Positions 43,244 through 54,705 of a stretch of DNA of 64,000 nucleotides are shown piece by piece; positions within the stretch are counted from its first letter, which is position 1; each line of letters starts with the position of its first letter. The DNA is from Sphingopyxis solisilvae (GTDB taxonomy: Bacteria; Pseudomonadota; Alphaproteobacteria; Sphingomonadales; Sphingomonadaceae). The position numbers and the translations under genes were made by a program. The notes under the pieces were generated by a model. It was not told the origin of the DNA, did no database searches, and was given only the letters and a program-made list of their open reading frames with translations. The stretch is from the NCBI RefSeq assembly GCF_015475875.1, contig NZ_JADKYM010000003.1, positions 26,633-90,632 of the forward strand. Reading direction: 5' to 3'.

Positions 43244-43729
43244 TCAGCGGACGCGACCGAAAAAAGCGACCGTCCGGCTGCCGCCGACCGGTACGGCGTC
43301 CGGCCACAGCCAGCGGACATGGGTCACGTCGGCGTTGGTCGCCGGGCGCGGTTCGGCGTTCGGATCTGGCACCCGAAGGTCGCCGAGCGCGCCGAATGTC
43401 TTGGCGCCATCGACCGATACACCAAAGCCCGCCGACTCGTCGGCTCCGTCGAAAACCAGGGCGTCCGGAACCGGGTTGACCAAGTTGATCCCGGTGGCGG
43501 GGGCGGCCCCGTTGTTGGTGAAAGTCAGCGTAACGCGGACGCGATCGCCGGGCACCACCGTTTCCGGCGCCGTGTAGCTGATCGAATCGGGGGCGCCGTC
43601 GGCTCCCGCAACCCGCTTTTCAAGCTCGATTTTGTTGGTCAGTACGCCGCCGCCCTGCGCGCCGACGGGCGGCGCGGCGATCGTGGCGGCGACCATCAGT
43701 GCCAGCGACATCCAATGCTTTTGATTCAT
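43244..43729 (-). CDS. Secreted DUF11-like repeat-domain protein
   Basis: A 161-residue exported protein. The signal peptide (MNQKHWMSLALMVAATIAAPPVGAQ-like, residues 1-~25) is followed by one DUF11-like beta-sandwich: PETVVPGDRVRVTLTFTNNG, ATGINLVNPVPDALVF, FGVSVDGAKTFGAL. DUF11 domains usually occur in tandem in large surface proteins; a single copy is unusual. GGGAGG lies upstream of the ATG at 43729. Confidence 0.82.
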   Translation of the reverse strand: MNQKHWMSLALMVAATIAAPPVGAQGGGVLTNKIELEKRVAGADGAPDSISYTAPETVVPGDRVRVTLTFTNNGAAPATGINLVNPVPDALVFDGADESAGFGVSVDGAKTFGALGDLRVPDPNAEPRPATNADVTHVRWLWPDAVPVGGSRTVAFFGRVR

Positions 43730-43767
43730 TTGCGCCTCCCTTTGCATCCGCTGCCCCATCTGGCTGG

Positions 43768-44145
43768 TCAGGCCGCCGGGCAGGGATAGCGCTTCTTCAT
43801 CAGTGCGTCGAATGCCATATGGATATTGACTGTTTTGCGCGCCGGCGGCGGATAGGAACGCAGATGGGTCAGCCATTGATCCGGGGTCAGCGTTCCGGTT
43901 TCGGGCGGGCAACTGCTTGTTTTGCGGCCCGCGCGACGATCGGCGTCAATGCGCGCCTTATAACGCTTTCCGGCTGCAATCACCTCGCTGCGCAGAACGC
44001 CAGCCTGCGGCGTGGCCATTGCGAGGGGGCCGAGGCGGCTCAGCGTATCGGCCTGCGCCAGAAAAGCCGCAACGCTCATGTCGCCGGGCGCCATCGCGCA
44101 TAACAAGGGCGCGGCGCAGAGTGCGGGCAGGACGCGGCGGTTCAT
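43768..44145 (-). CDS. Hypothetical secreted protein
   Basis: A 125-residue protein with a signal peptide (residues 1-~20, ALCAAPLLCAMA) and two late cysteines (SSCPPETG, YPCPAA) that may form a disulfide. No named family is recognised. Located between the DUF11 gene and ftsH on the minus strand. ATG at 44145 is chosen; an in-frame ATG at 44166 would lengthen the N-terminus without improving the signal peptide. Confidence 0.65.
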   Translation of the reverse strand: MNRRVLPALCAAPLLCAMAPGDMSVAAFLAQADTLSRLGPLAMATPQAGVLRSEVIAAGKRYKARIDADRRAGRKTSSCPPETGTLTPDQWLTHLRSYPPPARKTVNIHMAFDALMKKRYPCPAA

Positions 44146-44214
44146 TGCAAGCATCCCGCGATCCATGCCCGCCGGTAATGAATGGTGGCTGAATCCACCA
44201 TCGCGGCCGAAACC

Positions 44215-46161
<1,947 letters not shown>

Positions 46162-46243
46162 ACGGAATCTTTCTTCAACGGCGCTGTGCCGCGCCTCTGT
46201 CCGTTACAAGATAGGGCGATCGCGTTAAATGACAATGAGCCAA

Positions 46244-47248
46244 TCAGGTCTTTTTGGCTCGATTCCGGCGCGGCGCAGCGGAAATCCGCCAGATCGACCT
46301 TGCCGGCCCGTCCGCCGGGTCAATCAGCAGCGCGCCGACCATCGCGCGCTTGCCATCCCGCATCGCGGCGATGACGCCGTCGAGCGCGGCGCCGCGCACG
46401 GAGAGTTGCGGCGCATTTGCCCGCAGACGCCGGGCGACGATGCGGCGGAACATTTCGGCCGGATAGGCTTCATCGCGGATGACCGCGATGTCGGCGTTAT
46501 CGGGCCAGCCGGCAATCGCCCGGTCTACCGCCCAGTCGAGCGCCTCGTCGGCCTCGGCGAGCCAGGCGGCCGAGCGCGCTGCTGCGGCGGGATCGATGAA
46601 AGTCTGCGACTTCAGCGCCCGCCGCAACCGCGCCCGGTCGAAACGATCGTCGCTGTTCGACGGGTCGTCGACAAAAGGCAGGTCATGTTCGAGCGCGACA
46701 TTGACCAGATCGCGCCGACGCCAGTGCAACATCGGGCGCAGGACGACGCCGTTGCGCGCGCGGACCGCCGCGAGGCCGCCGACCCCGCTGCCGCGGTTGA
46801 GCCGCATGACGATCGTTTCGAGCTGGTCGTCGGCGTGGTGCGCCGTGACAATATGGTCGAGCGCGTTGGCGCGGCGCCACTGGTCGAGCAGGCGGTATCG
46901 CTCGGCGCGGGCGGCGGCTTGCAACGAACCGCTGATCGGCGCAGCCGGTCGCAGCGTCGAATGGGGAATATGCTCGCGGCGACAAAAGCTCGCGACCATG
47001 CGCGCTTCCTCGTCCGAACCCTGGCGCAACCCGTGATCGATCGTCGCGGCCCACACCTGGCCGGGCAGCACCGTCGCCATCAGCCAGAGCAGCGCCATGC
47101 TGTCGGGCCCGCCCGAGACGGCGACGCCATAATGGAGGCGGTGCCAGTCGGCGCCGGCAAGCGCGCGAAGATCCCCGGCAAGCCGGTCCGCGCTGTCGCG
47201 GTCAGCAGCCTGCTTTTGCTTTTGCGGCGGCAGCATCGGTGCGGACAT
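46244..47248 (-). CDS. tilS: tRNA(Ile)-lysidine synthase
   Basis: TilS modifies C34 of tRNA-Ile(CAU) to lysidine so that it reads AUA, an essential step. The P-loop SGGPDSMALLW (residues ~45-55) is the PP-ATPase signature; HADDQLET and RPMLHWRRRDL follow. The 334-residue length is normal. I start at 47248 (MSAPML), which overlaps the 3' end of ybgF by 47 bases; a start at 47236 is possible. The overlap suggests cotranscription with ybgF. Confidence 0.92.
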   Translation of the reverse strand: MSAPMLPPQKQKQAADRDSADRLAGDLRALAGADWHRLHYGVAVSGGPDSMALLWLMATVLPGQVWAATIDHGLRQGSDEEARMVASFCRREHIPHSTLRPAAPISGSLQAAARAERYRLLDQWRRANALDHIVTAHHADDQLETIVMRLNRGSGVGGLAAVRARNGVVLRPMLHWRRRDLVNVALEHDLPFVDDPSNSDDRFDRARLRRALKSQTFIDPAAAARSAAWLAEADEALDWAVDRAIAGWPDNADIAVIRDEAYPAEMFRRIVARRLRANAPQLSVRGAALDGVIAAMRDGKRAMVGALLIDPADGPARSIWRISAAPRRNRAKKT

Positions 47249-48152
47249 CCTGCGGCGCCTTGTCGCCATAGACTTCTTCGATCTCGCGGAACGCCTTGCA
47301 GGCGTCGGCCTTGCGGCCAAGCTTGTCGAGCGCGACGCCCATGTACATCAGGCTGTGCGGTGCGCGTGGCCCGCTGGGGCGGTCCTTGTAATTGTTGTAG
47401 AAAGCGACCGCCGCCAGGCTGGGCTTGCCTTCGTCAAGATAGGCGCGGCCCAGCAGATTCTGCGCGAAACTGGCGTGGCTGCTGTTCGGCCATTTGGTGA
47501 CGACCTGTTTCAGCTGCGCCTGCGCTTCGGGGTACAGCTTGGCTTCCCACAGGCGAAAGCCATAGTCATAGGCGTCCTTGGTCTCGTTGCCGGTTGACGG
47601 AATTTCGACCTTCTTGACCTGTGCCAGCCGCGCGGCGCTGGTCGTTGCCGCGGCGGCGGGCTTGGTCTCGGCAATTGCCGGCGGCTTGGCGGCCGGGGTC
47701 GCCGAGGCGGTCGGTGTGGTGGCAGGTGGCCGAACCGGGGATGCCGCGATGCTGCTCGCAGGTGTCGCGGTGGCGGCCGGGTCGGCGAGCCGCCGGTTTA
47801 CCTCGGCCTTGTACGCGGCGAACTGCTTTTCAAGCTCGCGCAATTGAAAGCTGTTCTGTTCGGTTTGAGCGGTCAGCGTCTGGAGCTGGCTTTCCAATGC
47901 ATCGACGCGGGCCGTCAGGTCGATCACCGGCGCGTTGGTGCGGGCGCGTTCGCCGGGGGTGTTGTCTGGGGTGATCTCGCCTTCGAAAAAGGTCGGGCTG
48001 CCGCCGGGAAAAACCGACCGCTGCACCGCCCGCATTTCCTTTTCCAGCCGCTCGACCCGCTTGTCGATCGCGCCGCTTTGCGCTGCCGTCGGCATCGCTG
48101 TCACCAGCGCTCCCGTTGCTGCGCCAAGGAAAATAATCTGCCGCATCTTCAT
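47202..48152 (-). CDS. cpoB: Tol-Pal-associated periplasmic TPR protein YbgF/CpoB
   Basis: A 316-residue periplasmic protein. The signal peptide (MKMRQIIFLGAATGALVTAMPTAAQ, shortened here: cleaved near TAAQS) precedes a coiled-coil trimerisation region (VERLEKEMRAVQRS, VDALESQLQTLTAQTEQN, residues ~25-105). A low-complexity Ala/Pro linker follows, then TPR motifs (AYDYGFRLWEAKLYPEAQAQL, HASFAQNLLGRAYLDEGK). YbgF/CpoB links peptidoglycan synthesis with Tol-Pal constriction. Tol and pal genes are not in the window. Start at 48152 (MKM). Confidence 0.88.
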   Translation of the reverse strand: MKMRQIIFLGAATGALVTAMPTAAQSGAIDKRVERLEKEMRAVQRSVFPGGSPTFFEGEITPDNTPGERARTNAPVIDLTARVDALESQLQTLTAQTEQNSFQLRELEKQFAAYKAEVNRRLADPAATATPASSIAASPVRPPATTPTASATPAAKPPAIAETKPAAAATTSAARLAQVKKVEIPSTGNETKDAYDYGFRLWEAKLYPEAQAQLKQVVTKWPNSSHASFAQNLLGRAYLDEGKPSLAAVAFYNNYKDRPSGPRAPHSLMYMGVALDKLGRKADACKAFREIEEVYGDKAPQDVRTDAAAAKAKAGC

Positions 48153-48265
48153 CTGCCGTTCGGCCCCCACCAATTAACCATTTTGCCGTTCATAACGCGC
48201 CAACGCGGCGCAGCGCAAACCCATTTCGGCCCGCACAGCTCCCGCCACCCTGAAATCCTGACGTT

Positions 48266-49132
48266 TCAGCCTTTCGGGGATGCCTTGCTCGCAGCCGCTG
48301 CGGGATTTTGTGCAACATTGCCCTCGGCCCGGGCGAGCAGGTCGGCGGGTTTCAGCGACACGCCCTTGACCAGCGTATCGGCCGGACCGATCGCCCCGAC
48401 ATCGCGGCCGCCGACCGTCACCTTAAGCGCCTGCGGGATGCTGGTACGCAGGGTGAATTGTTCGGCGTAGGCAGCCGGCACCTGATAGGTTTCGCCGGCG
48501 TCGAGCGTTCGCCAGTTTTCGGTCTTGCCGGCCGCATCGTCGAATCCGATCCATACCTCCGACTGCGCCGTCAGCACGACGGGGGCATCGCTCGCAATCG
48601 CGCCGGCGCCGCTTGCTGCCCCTCGGGCGGACGGCTCGGGCGCCGCGCCTTCGGGCGCTTCCGACGCATCGGCGGCGCGGTTCTGCGCCGCGATCAACGC
48701 CTCGCCGGGTTCGACCGACAGGAAACGCCAGACGCCATAAGCCGACGCGAGGAGGAGGGCGATGATGACCAGCGTCCAGGTCAGCCGCGCCGTCGGCAGT
48801 CGTGCCGGATCGGTCGGTTCATAGGCTTCGTAGAGCGGGCGGGCGCCGTAAGCGTCCTCCTCGATCTCGCGGCGCACCGCGGCGCCGATCTCTGCTTCGG
48901 GCAGATCGACGGCGCGGGCGTAGGCGCGCGCAAAGCCGGTGACATAGGTGCGCCCCGGAAGTTCGGAGAAATCCGACTTTTCGATCGCGGCAAGGTGGCG
49001 CTGGGTAATCCGCGTCCGCGTCGCCACATCGGCGAGCGACAGCCCCGCGGCCTCGCGCGCCAGCCGCAGCCGGTCGCCGGTACGCGTGATCGCCAGCTCG
49101 CCCTGCTCCGGGGCGACATCCTCGTCCGTCAT
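48266..49132 (-). CDS. RodZ-like helix-turn-helix membrane protein (DUF4115)
   Basis: A 288-residue protein with an N-terminal XRE-type HTH (LRLAREAAGLSLADVATRTR, residues ~22-75), a single helix near 122-142 (LVIIALLLASAYGVWRFL), an Ala/Pro linker and a C-terminal DUF4115-type beta domain (EVWIGFDDAAGKTENW, PQALKVTVGGRDVGAIG). This is the layout of RodZ, the cytoskeletal regulator of cell shape that binds MreB. Located between the ybgF operon and hslU on the same strand. Confidence 0.85.
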   Translation of the reverse strand: MTDEDVAPEQGELAITRTGDRLRLAREAAGLSLADVATRTRITQRHLAAIEKSDFSELPGRTYVTGFARAYARAVDLPEAEIGAAVRREIEEDAYGARPLYEAYEPTDPARLPTARLTWTLVIIALLLASAYGVWRFLSVEPGEALIAAQNRAADASEAPEGAAPEPSARGAASGAGAIASDAPVVLTAQSEVWIGFDDAAGKTENWRTLDAGETYQVPAAYAEQFTLRTSIPQALKVTVGGRDVGAIGPADTLVKGVSLKPADLLARAEGNVAQNPAAAASKASPKG

Positions 49133-49274
49133 TGCTGTCTCCGTGCCGGTCGTTTGCAACCCGGTTCGACCGTGTCAGCCGTTCATCGCATTGGGCACGG
49201 GCGAAAGTCAAATGAAGTTCGGCGGACGGACGGCTGAAAAGAAGCGCTAATACGCCCGTTTGAACAACCGTGGG

Positions 49275-50576
49275 TCAGAGGACATATTTGCTGAGGTCGG
49301 TGTCGCCGACGACATCGGCGAGCTGCTTGTCCACATAGGCGGCGTCGATCGCGAGCGTCGTACCCGTCATATCTTCGGCGCCGAAGCTGACCTCTTCGAC
49401 CAGCCGCTCCATGATCGTCTGAAGCCGCCGCGCGCCGATATTCTCGACCCGCTCGTTGACCTCGGCCGCCAGCCTTGCGACCCGCGCGATGGCATCGTCG
49501 GTGAACGACAGCGCGACATTTTCGGTCTCGAGCAGCGCGACATATTGTTCGGGGAGCCCGGCGCGCGTTTCGCGCAGGATCCGAACGAAATCGCCCTCGG
49601 TCAGCGCGCTCAGCTCGACCCGGATCGGCAGGCGGCCTTGCAGCTCGGGCAGCAGGTCGCTGGGTTTGGCAACGTGAAAGGCGCCCGATGCGATGAACAG
49701 GATATGGTCGGTCTTCATCGGGCCATATTTGGTCGCCACCGTCGTTCCCTCGATCAGCGGCAGCAGGTCGCGCTGTACGCCTTCGCGGCTGACCGATCCG
49801 CCGCGCACGTCGCTGACCGCGATCTTGTCGATCTCGTCGAGGAAAACGATGCCATTGGCTTCGGCGTCGGCGAGCGCGACGCGCGCGACGTCATCCTGAT
49901 CGAGGCGCTTGTCCTGCTCCTCCTCGATCAGCCGCGTCGCCGCCTCGATCACCTTCAGCTTGCGGCGCTTCTTGGGCGGGCCGCCCATCGCCTTGCCGAG
50001 CATTTCGGACAGGTTGATCATGCTCATCTGGCCGGGCTGGCCGGGGAGGTCGAATGGCATCGACGGCGCGTCGGCGATTTCGATTTCGATCTCGGTGTCG
50101 TCGAGATGGCCTTCGCGAATACGCTGGCGAAAGCTTTGGCGCGTCGCCTCGCTCGCGCCCTTGCCGGTCAGTGCATCGAGCAGCCGTTCCATCGCGGCTT
50201 CCTCTGCGGCGGCGCGCACCGCCTCGCGGCGGCGGTCCTTCTCCAACCGCACCGCTTCCTCGACGAGGTCGCGCGCGATCTGTTCGACGTCGCGGCCGAC
50301 GTAGCCGACCTCGGTGAACTTGGTCGCTTCGACCTTAATGAAGGGGGCGTCGGCGAGCTTCGCCAGCCGGCGTGAAATCTCGGTCTTGCCGCAGCCGGTG
50401 GGGCCGATCATCAGGATATTCTTCGGTGTCACCTCGTCGCGCAATTCGGCTGACAGTTGCTGGCGGCGCCAGCGATTACGCAGCGCCACCGCGACCGCAC
50501 GCTTGGCGGCGTCCTGGCCGATGATATGCGTGTCGAGCGCGGCGACGATCGCCTTGGGCGTCAGGTCCTTGTTCAT
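49275..50576 (-). CDS. hslU: ATPase subunit HslU (ClpY)
   Basis: The AAA+ unfoldase of the HslUV protease. The 433-residue protein has Walker A GPTGCGKT at 58-65 and Walker [12 protein letters not shown]. The I-domain is recognisable around [14 protein letters not shown] and [19 protein letters not shown]. The C-terminal residues DTDLSKYVL fit the HslV-activating tail. It starts 5 bases after hslV ends, so the two form one operon. Confidence 0.97.
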   Translation of the reverse strand: MNKDLTPKAIVAALDTHIIGQDAAKRAVAVALRNRWRRQQLSAELRDEVTPKNILMIGPTGCGKTEISRRLAKLADAPFIKVEATKFTEVGYVGRDVEQIARDLVEEAVRLEKDRRREAVRAAAEEAAMERLLDALTGKGASEATRQSFRQRIREGHLDDTEIEIEIADAPSMPFDLPGQPGQMSMINLSEMLGKAMGGPPKKRRKLKVIEAATRLIEEEQDKRLDQDDVARVALADAEANGIVFLDEIDKIAVSDVRGGSVSREGVQRDLLPLIEGTTVATKYGPMKTDHILFIASGAFHVAKPSDLLPELQGRLPIRVELSALTEGDFVRILRETRAGLPEQYVALLETENVALSFTDDAIARVARLAAEVNERVENIGARRLQTIMERLVEEVSFGAEDMTGTTLAIDAAYVDKQLADVVGDTDLSKYVL

Positions 50577-50581
50577 CTGTT

Positions 50582-51148
50582 TTACGCCTGAATTTCGATG
50601 GTTTCTTGGGTGAACTGGTCGTTGGTATAGACGCAGATGTCGGCGGCGACCTGCATCGCCTTGCGCACCAGCACCTCGGCATCCTGTTCATATTCGGCGA
50701 GCGCGGTGGCGGCGGCGAGGGCGTAATTGCCGCCCGATCCGATCGCCGCAATGCCGCCCTTGGGCTCGAGCACGTCGCCATTACCGGTGATGACGAGCGT
50801 CACCTCCTTGTCGGCGACGATCATCATCGCTTCCAGATTGCGGAGATATTTGTCGGTGCGCCAATCCTTGGCGAGTTCGACCGCGGCGCGCAGCAACTGG
50901 CCGTTGTGGCGTTCGAGCTTGGCTTCGAGCCGCTCGAACAAGGTGAAGGCATCCGCCGTGGCGCCTGCGAAGCCGCCGATGACGCTGCCGTCGTGGAGGC
51001 GGCGGACCTTGCGCGCATTGGGCTTCATCACCGTCTGGCCCATCGACACCTGGCCATCGCCGATGATGACGACCTTGTCAGGGGTGCGGGCGGAAAGGAT
51101 GGTGGTTCCGTGCCAGGGTGCGGCACTGTGCGCATGGGGTTGGGTCAT
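50582..51148 (-). CDS. hslV: Protease subunit HslV (ClpQ)
   Basis: The proteasome-like peptidase of the HslUV complex. The 188-residue precursor carries a short propeptide ending HG, and mature Thr15 (TTILSA) would be the N-terminal nucleophile. [19 protein letters not shown] and [11 protein letters not shown] are conserved family blocks. The ATG at 51148 gives the normal length. hslU follows 5 bases downstream. Confidence 0.96.
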   Translation of the reverse strand: MTQPHAHSAAPWHGTTILSARTPDKVVIIGDGQVSMGQTVMKPNARKVRRLHDGSVIGGFAGATADAFTLFERLEAKLERHNGQLLRAAVELAKDWRTDKYLRNLEAMMIVADKEVTLVITGNGDVLEPKGGIAAIGSGGNYALAAATALAEYEQDAEVLVRKAMQVAADICVYTNDQFTQETIEIQA

Positions 51149-51200
51149 GGCCCGCGATATGGGCGATGGGCGGCGGAGCCGCAAGGGGAGGGGGTGCCGA

Positions 51201-52007
51201 TCAGGCGGGCCAGGTCAGCAGCGCGCGGCCGCCTGCGTCGATTTCGATGGTCGACGGATCATCGAGCAGCACCGCTTCGCCCAGCGCGACGGCTTCACCC
51301 GCAACGCGGCAACCGGCGGATAACGGAACGAAGGTCAGCTCGCCCTGCGCCTGCGCACGAATGGCGGGATCGACGGGCGCCGCGAGATGCGCAAGGTGGA
51401 AATGCGGGCCGCTGACCAGCATCCGATTGGCCCGCGGGTCGATCGTGGCATCGCGCGAATCATGGACCGGAGCCGGGTTCGCGACCTTCAGCCCCTCGTC
51501 CAGATGCAGTTCGCGCGGGCGACCATAATCATAGAGGCGATAGGTGCAGTCGACATTCTGCTGCACCTCGACCACCCTGAGCCCGGGGCCGATCGCGTGG
51601 ATCGTGCCCGCCCGGTTGTAGACGAAATCATCGGCCTGCGACGGGCGCCAGTCGATCAGATCGACGATGCTGCCGTCAAGCGCGGCGGCGTGAAGTTCGG
51701 CGAGGCTGCTCGCGCGATTAAGGCCGACGCCGAGTTCGGCGCCGGGCTGCGCGTCGAGGATGAGCCAGCATTCCTCCTTGCCGCGCGGAAAACCCGCCGC
51801 TTGCGCCGCTTCATCGTCGGGATGGACCTGAATCGAAAGCCGCTCCGACGTGAAAAGAAATTTGACCATGATCGGCGCGTCGTCGCCGGCGGGATTCGCA
51901 AACCAGATTTCGCCGATCCGGCGACCGCCGAAATCGCCAAAAGCGCGCGGGATATCGGTGCGGCCCCACGGCTTTTCGATGATGATGGTTTCGAGGCGGG
52001 TCAGCAT
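51201..52007 (-). CDS. manA: Class I mannose-6-phosphate isomerase
   Basis: A 268-residue cupin-type Zn enzyme interconverting fructose-6-phosphate and mannose-6-phosphate. The metal-site residues lie in [11 protein letters not shown] (near 60), KEECWLIL, and GTIHAIGPG (near 133); the shorter length is typical of the alphaproteobacterial form. It follows wecC and wecB in the same direction, so it may supply mannose for the nearby polysaccharide locus, as GDP-mannose or ManNAc-related sugars. Confidence 0.9.
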   Translation of the reverse strand: MLTRLETIIIEKPWGRTDIPRAFGDFGGRRIGEIWFANPAGDDAPIMVKFLFTSERLSIQVHPDDEAAQAAGFPRGKEECWLILDAQPGAELGVGLNRASSLAELHAAALDGSIVDLIDWRPSQADDFVYNRAGTIHAIGPGLRVVEVQQNVDCTYRLYDYGRPRELHLDEGLKVANPAPVHDSRDATIDPRANRMLVSGPHFHLAHLAAPVDPAIRAQAQGELTFVPLSAGCRVAGEAVALGEAVLLDDPSTIEIDAGGRALLTWPA

Positions 52008-52052
52008 GCGTTCCCGATGCGGCCGGGCCGCGCGAGGGTCAAGCGAAGATCA

Positions 52053-53348
52053 TCAAGCCGCGCGATGCAAGCGGTTGCTGCCATTGCCGTTCGGCTGGTC
52101 GAGCCACAGCCCGCGCGTGTCGTAGACGATCTTGTCGCCGCGTTCCTCGAGCGGGATCGATTTGAACAGGTCGTGATCGACGAGCACGATGAGCAGGTCG
52201 CAGCTCGCGAGCGCGCTGTCGAGATCGATCAGTTCGGCGCCGGTGCCCGCAAATTCCATCGGCAGGCCGCGGGCGTAAGGCTCGACGATGCGGATCTGCG
52301 GGCCGAATCGGCGCGCGAGCGCGGCGGCAACCTCGACCGCCGGGCTTTCGCGGAAATCGTCGATATTGGGCTTGAAGGCGAGGCCCAGGCAGGCGACCCG
52401 CGCCTGCGGATGCTGCGACACCAGCATTTCGGCGGCGCCGATGACATGCGCGGTCTTGGCGAGATTGACCTCGCGCGCGGTGCGGATCAGCCGGCTGTGG
52501 TTGGGCGCGCCGTGGACGAGGAACCAGGGATCGACCGCGATACAGTGGCCGCCGACGCCGGGACCGGGCTGCAGGATGTTGACGCGCGGGTGACGGTTGG
52601 CGAGACGGATAACCTCCCACACGTCGACACCCATATGCTCGGCCATCATCGACAGCTCGTTGGCAAAGGCGATGTTGACGTCGCGGTAGCTGTTCTCGAC
52701 CAGCTTCACCATTTCGGCGGCGCGCGCCGAGGTGGTGACGCAGGCACCGCGCACGAACTGGCGGTAAAAGGTCATCGCGCGGCGCGCGCAACGGGGGGTG
52801 ATGCCGCCGATGCAACGGTCGTTGTCGACCAGCTCGACGAGGATGCGCCCGGGCAGCACGCGCTCGGGGCAATAGGCGACAAAGATGTCGGCGGCGCCGG
52901 CGCAAGCGCCGGGGACTTTGAGGTCGGGACGCAACTCGGCGATCAGCGCGGCGACTTTTTCGGTGGTGCCGACGGGGGAAGTCGATTCGAGGATGACGAG
53001 ATTGCCCGTCTTGAGCTTCGGCGCGATCGCACGCGCCGCCGACAGGACATGGCTGATGTCGGGGCGATGCTCGTCGTCGTGCGGGGTCGGCACCGCGATC
53101 ACGAACACGTCGGCGGGCGCAACTTCGGTCGAGGCCACAAGCGTGCCGCGCGCAACGACACCCTGGACGAGCCCGTCGAGATCGACCTCCTCGATATGTA
53201 CCTTGCCGCTGTTGACGGTGCCGACGACATGCTCGCTGACGTCGACGCCGGTGACGCGGCTCCCCGATCGTGCAATCAGCGCCGCGGTCGGCAGACCGAT
53301 ATAGCCCAGGCCGAGGACGGTGACATTCTGCTCGCTATCGATGGGCAC
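52053..53348 (-). CDS. wecC: UDP-N-acetyl-D-mannosamine dehydrogenase
   Basis: A 431-residue nucleotide-sugar dehydrogenase oxidising UDP-ManNAc to UDP-ManNAcA. The N-terminal NAD motif LGLGYIGLPTA (residues ~11-21), PGPGVGGHCIAVDPW with the catalytic cysteine (near 260), and LGLAFKPNIDDFRESPA are diagnostic of the UDP-Glc/GDP-Man dehydrogenase superfamily. The WecC call rests on its pairing with wecB, which it overlaps by 14 bases. The product sugar is common in capsules and enterobacterial common antigen. Confidence 0.92.
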   Translation of the reverse strand: MPIDSEQNVTVLGLGYIGLPTAALIARSGSRVTGVDVSEHVVGTVNSGKVHIEEVDLDGLVQGVVARGTLVASTEVAPADVFVIAVPTPHDDEHRPDISHVLSAARAIAPKLKTGNLVILESTSPVGTTEKVAALIAELRPDLKVPGACAGAADIFVAYCPERVLPGRILVELVDNDRCIGGITPRCARRAMTFYRQFVRGACVTTSARAAEMVKLVENSYRDVNIAFANELSMMAEHMGVDVWEVIRLANRHPRVNILQPGPGVGGHCIAVDPWFLVHGAPNHSRLIRTAREVNLAKTAHVIGAAEMLVSQHPQARVACLGLAFKPNIDDFRESPAVEVAAALARRFGPQIRIVEPYARGLPMEFAGTGAELIDLDSALASCDLLIVLVDHDLFKSIPLEERGDKIVYDTRGLWLDQPNGNGSNRLHRAA

Positions 53349-54453
53349 GCGCTACAATCTCCGCAATTCGCTCCGCCGCGCGGCCGTCGCCAAAGGGATT
53401 ATGGGCGCGCGCCATGGCGTTATAGGCCGCTTCATCGTCCAAAAGGCTGAAAATTTCGGAAACTATCCGATTTTTGTCGGTGCCGACGAGCCGCGCCGTA
53501 CCGGCCGCAATCCCCTCGGGCCGCTCGGTCGTCTCGCGCATCACAAGCACTGGCTTGCCGAGCGAAGGCGCTTCTTCCTGCACCCCGCCGCTGTCGGTCA
53601 GCACCAGCGTCGATTCGCTCAGCAGCCGGACAAAGTGCGGATAATCGAGCGGATCGATCAGCGCGACATTGTCGAGACCGCCGAGAATCGGCTCCATCGC
53701 GCTGCGCACTTGGGGGTTGGGATGGACCGGGAAAATCACCGCGACGTCGGGCCGGGCGGCGATTCCGGCGATGGCTTCGGCGATGGCTTTCATGCCGTCG
53801 CCGAAATTCTCGCGGCGGTGCGACGTGACGGCGATGATACGCTTGCCGGCGAAGCGGCGGGCGAGTGGGTCGAGGCCCGCGGCGAGCGACGGCTCCTCGT
53901 CGATCCGCGCTTTGGTCGCGAGCAAGGCGTCGATGACGGTGTTCCCGGTGACATGGATATGATCCGCCGACACATTTTCAGCACGCAGCGCGGCGGCGGC
54001 GGTCTCAGTCGGCGCAAAATGTAGGTCCGCGACAGCACCAGTAACCTTGCGGTTCACCTCTTCGGGCCAAGGGTGGTAGATATTGCCGCTCCGCAGTCCC
54101 GCTTCGACATGGCCAACAGGAATCTTGCGGAAATAGGCTGCGAGCGTCGCGGCCATCGTCGTCAGCGTATCGCCATGCACGAGAATGCGGTGGGGCTTTT
54201 CGGCGTCAAATGTTTCGCCAAGCCCGACGACGAGCCTTGCTAGCAGCCCGTCTAGCGATTGTTTGGCCTGCATGACGTCAAGGTCGACATCGGGCCGTAT
54301 CTGTGTGATTTCGAGCACCTGATCGAGCATCTCGCGGTGCTGCGCAGTGACGCAGACGCGCGCGTCGAGTCCGCTCTGCGCACGGAGTGCGTGGACAACC
54401 GGGAACATCTTTATCGCTTCCGGACGCGTACCGAAAACGGTCATCACCTTCAT
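53335..54453 (-). CDS. wecB: UDP-N-acetylglucosamine 2-epimerase (non-hydrolysing)
   Basis: A 372-residue non-hydrolysing epimerase that makes UDP-ManNAc from UDP-GlcNAc. FGTRPEAIKMFPVVHAL opens the GT-B-like fold, HVEAGLRSGN lies near 110, and TDSGGVQEEAPSLGKPVL near 290 holds active-site residues. Its stop overlaps the start of wecC, so the two enzymes act in sequence to give UDP-ManNAcA. The first gene of the wecB-wecC-manA run on this strand. Confidence 0.95.
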   Translation of the reverse strand: MKVMTVFGTRPEAIKMFPVVHALRAQSGLDARVCVTAQHREMLDQVLEITQIRPDVDLDVMQAKQSLDGLLARLVVGLGETFDAEKPHRILVHGDTLTTMAATLAAYFRKIPVGHVEAGLRSGNIYHPWPEEVNRKVTGAVADLHFAPTETAAAALRAENVSADHIHVTGNTVIDALLATKARIDEEPSLAAGLDPLARRFAGKRIIAVTSHRRENFGDGMKAIAEAIAGIAARPDVAVIFPVHPNPQVRSAMEPILGGLDNVALIDPLDYPHFVRLLSESTLVLTDSGGVQEEAPSLGKPVLVMRETTERPEGIAAGTARLVGTDKNRIVSEIFSLLDDEAAYNAMARAHNPFGDGRAAERIAEIVARAHR

Positions 54454-54705
54454 ACCAAATCTCCTGACTGAAAGCGCGGCCGCGACCGGCGACGGTTATC
54501 GATACGCGATCGCGCCGTAGTCGGCAAAGCTTGTAACACCCTTAACCTACGATCATCGCGGCCGATTTTCCGAATTGACGACATCAATGCAACAATTGCG
54601 CAATAAAGCTGTATATTGCCTCGCGGAACGGCGGAGGCTAGGTGGTCCGCGACGCGGTGGCCGCTGATCCTGCGCTCGATAAATATTTGGAAGTTGTTGA
54701 TTTTC

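Noticed and set aside
51387-53450. 687-codon plus-strand frame
   Set aside because: Covers manA and wecC in antisense; translation has no recognisable family.
54595-54604. ATTGCGCAAT palindrome before the phosphoesterase gene
   Set aside because: Single short palindrome without a second copy or suitable promoter spacing; could be chance.
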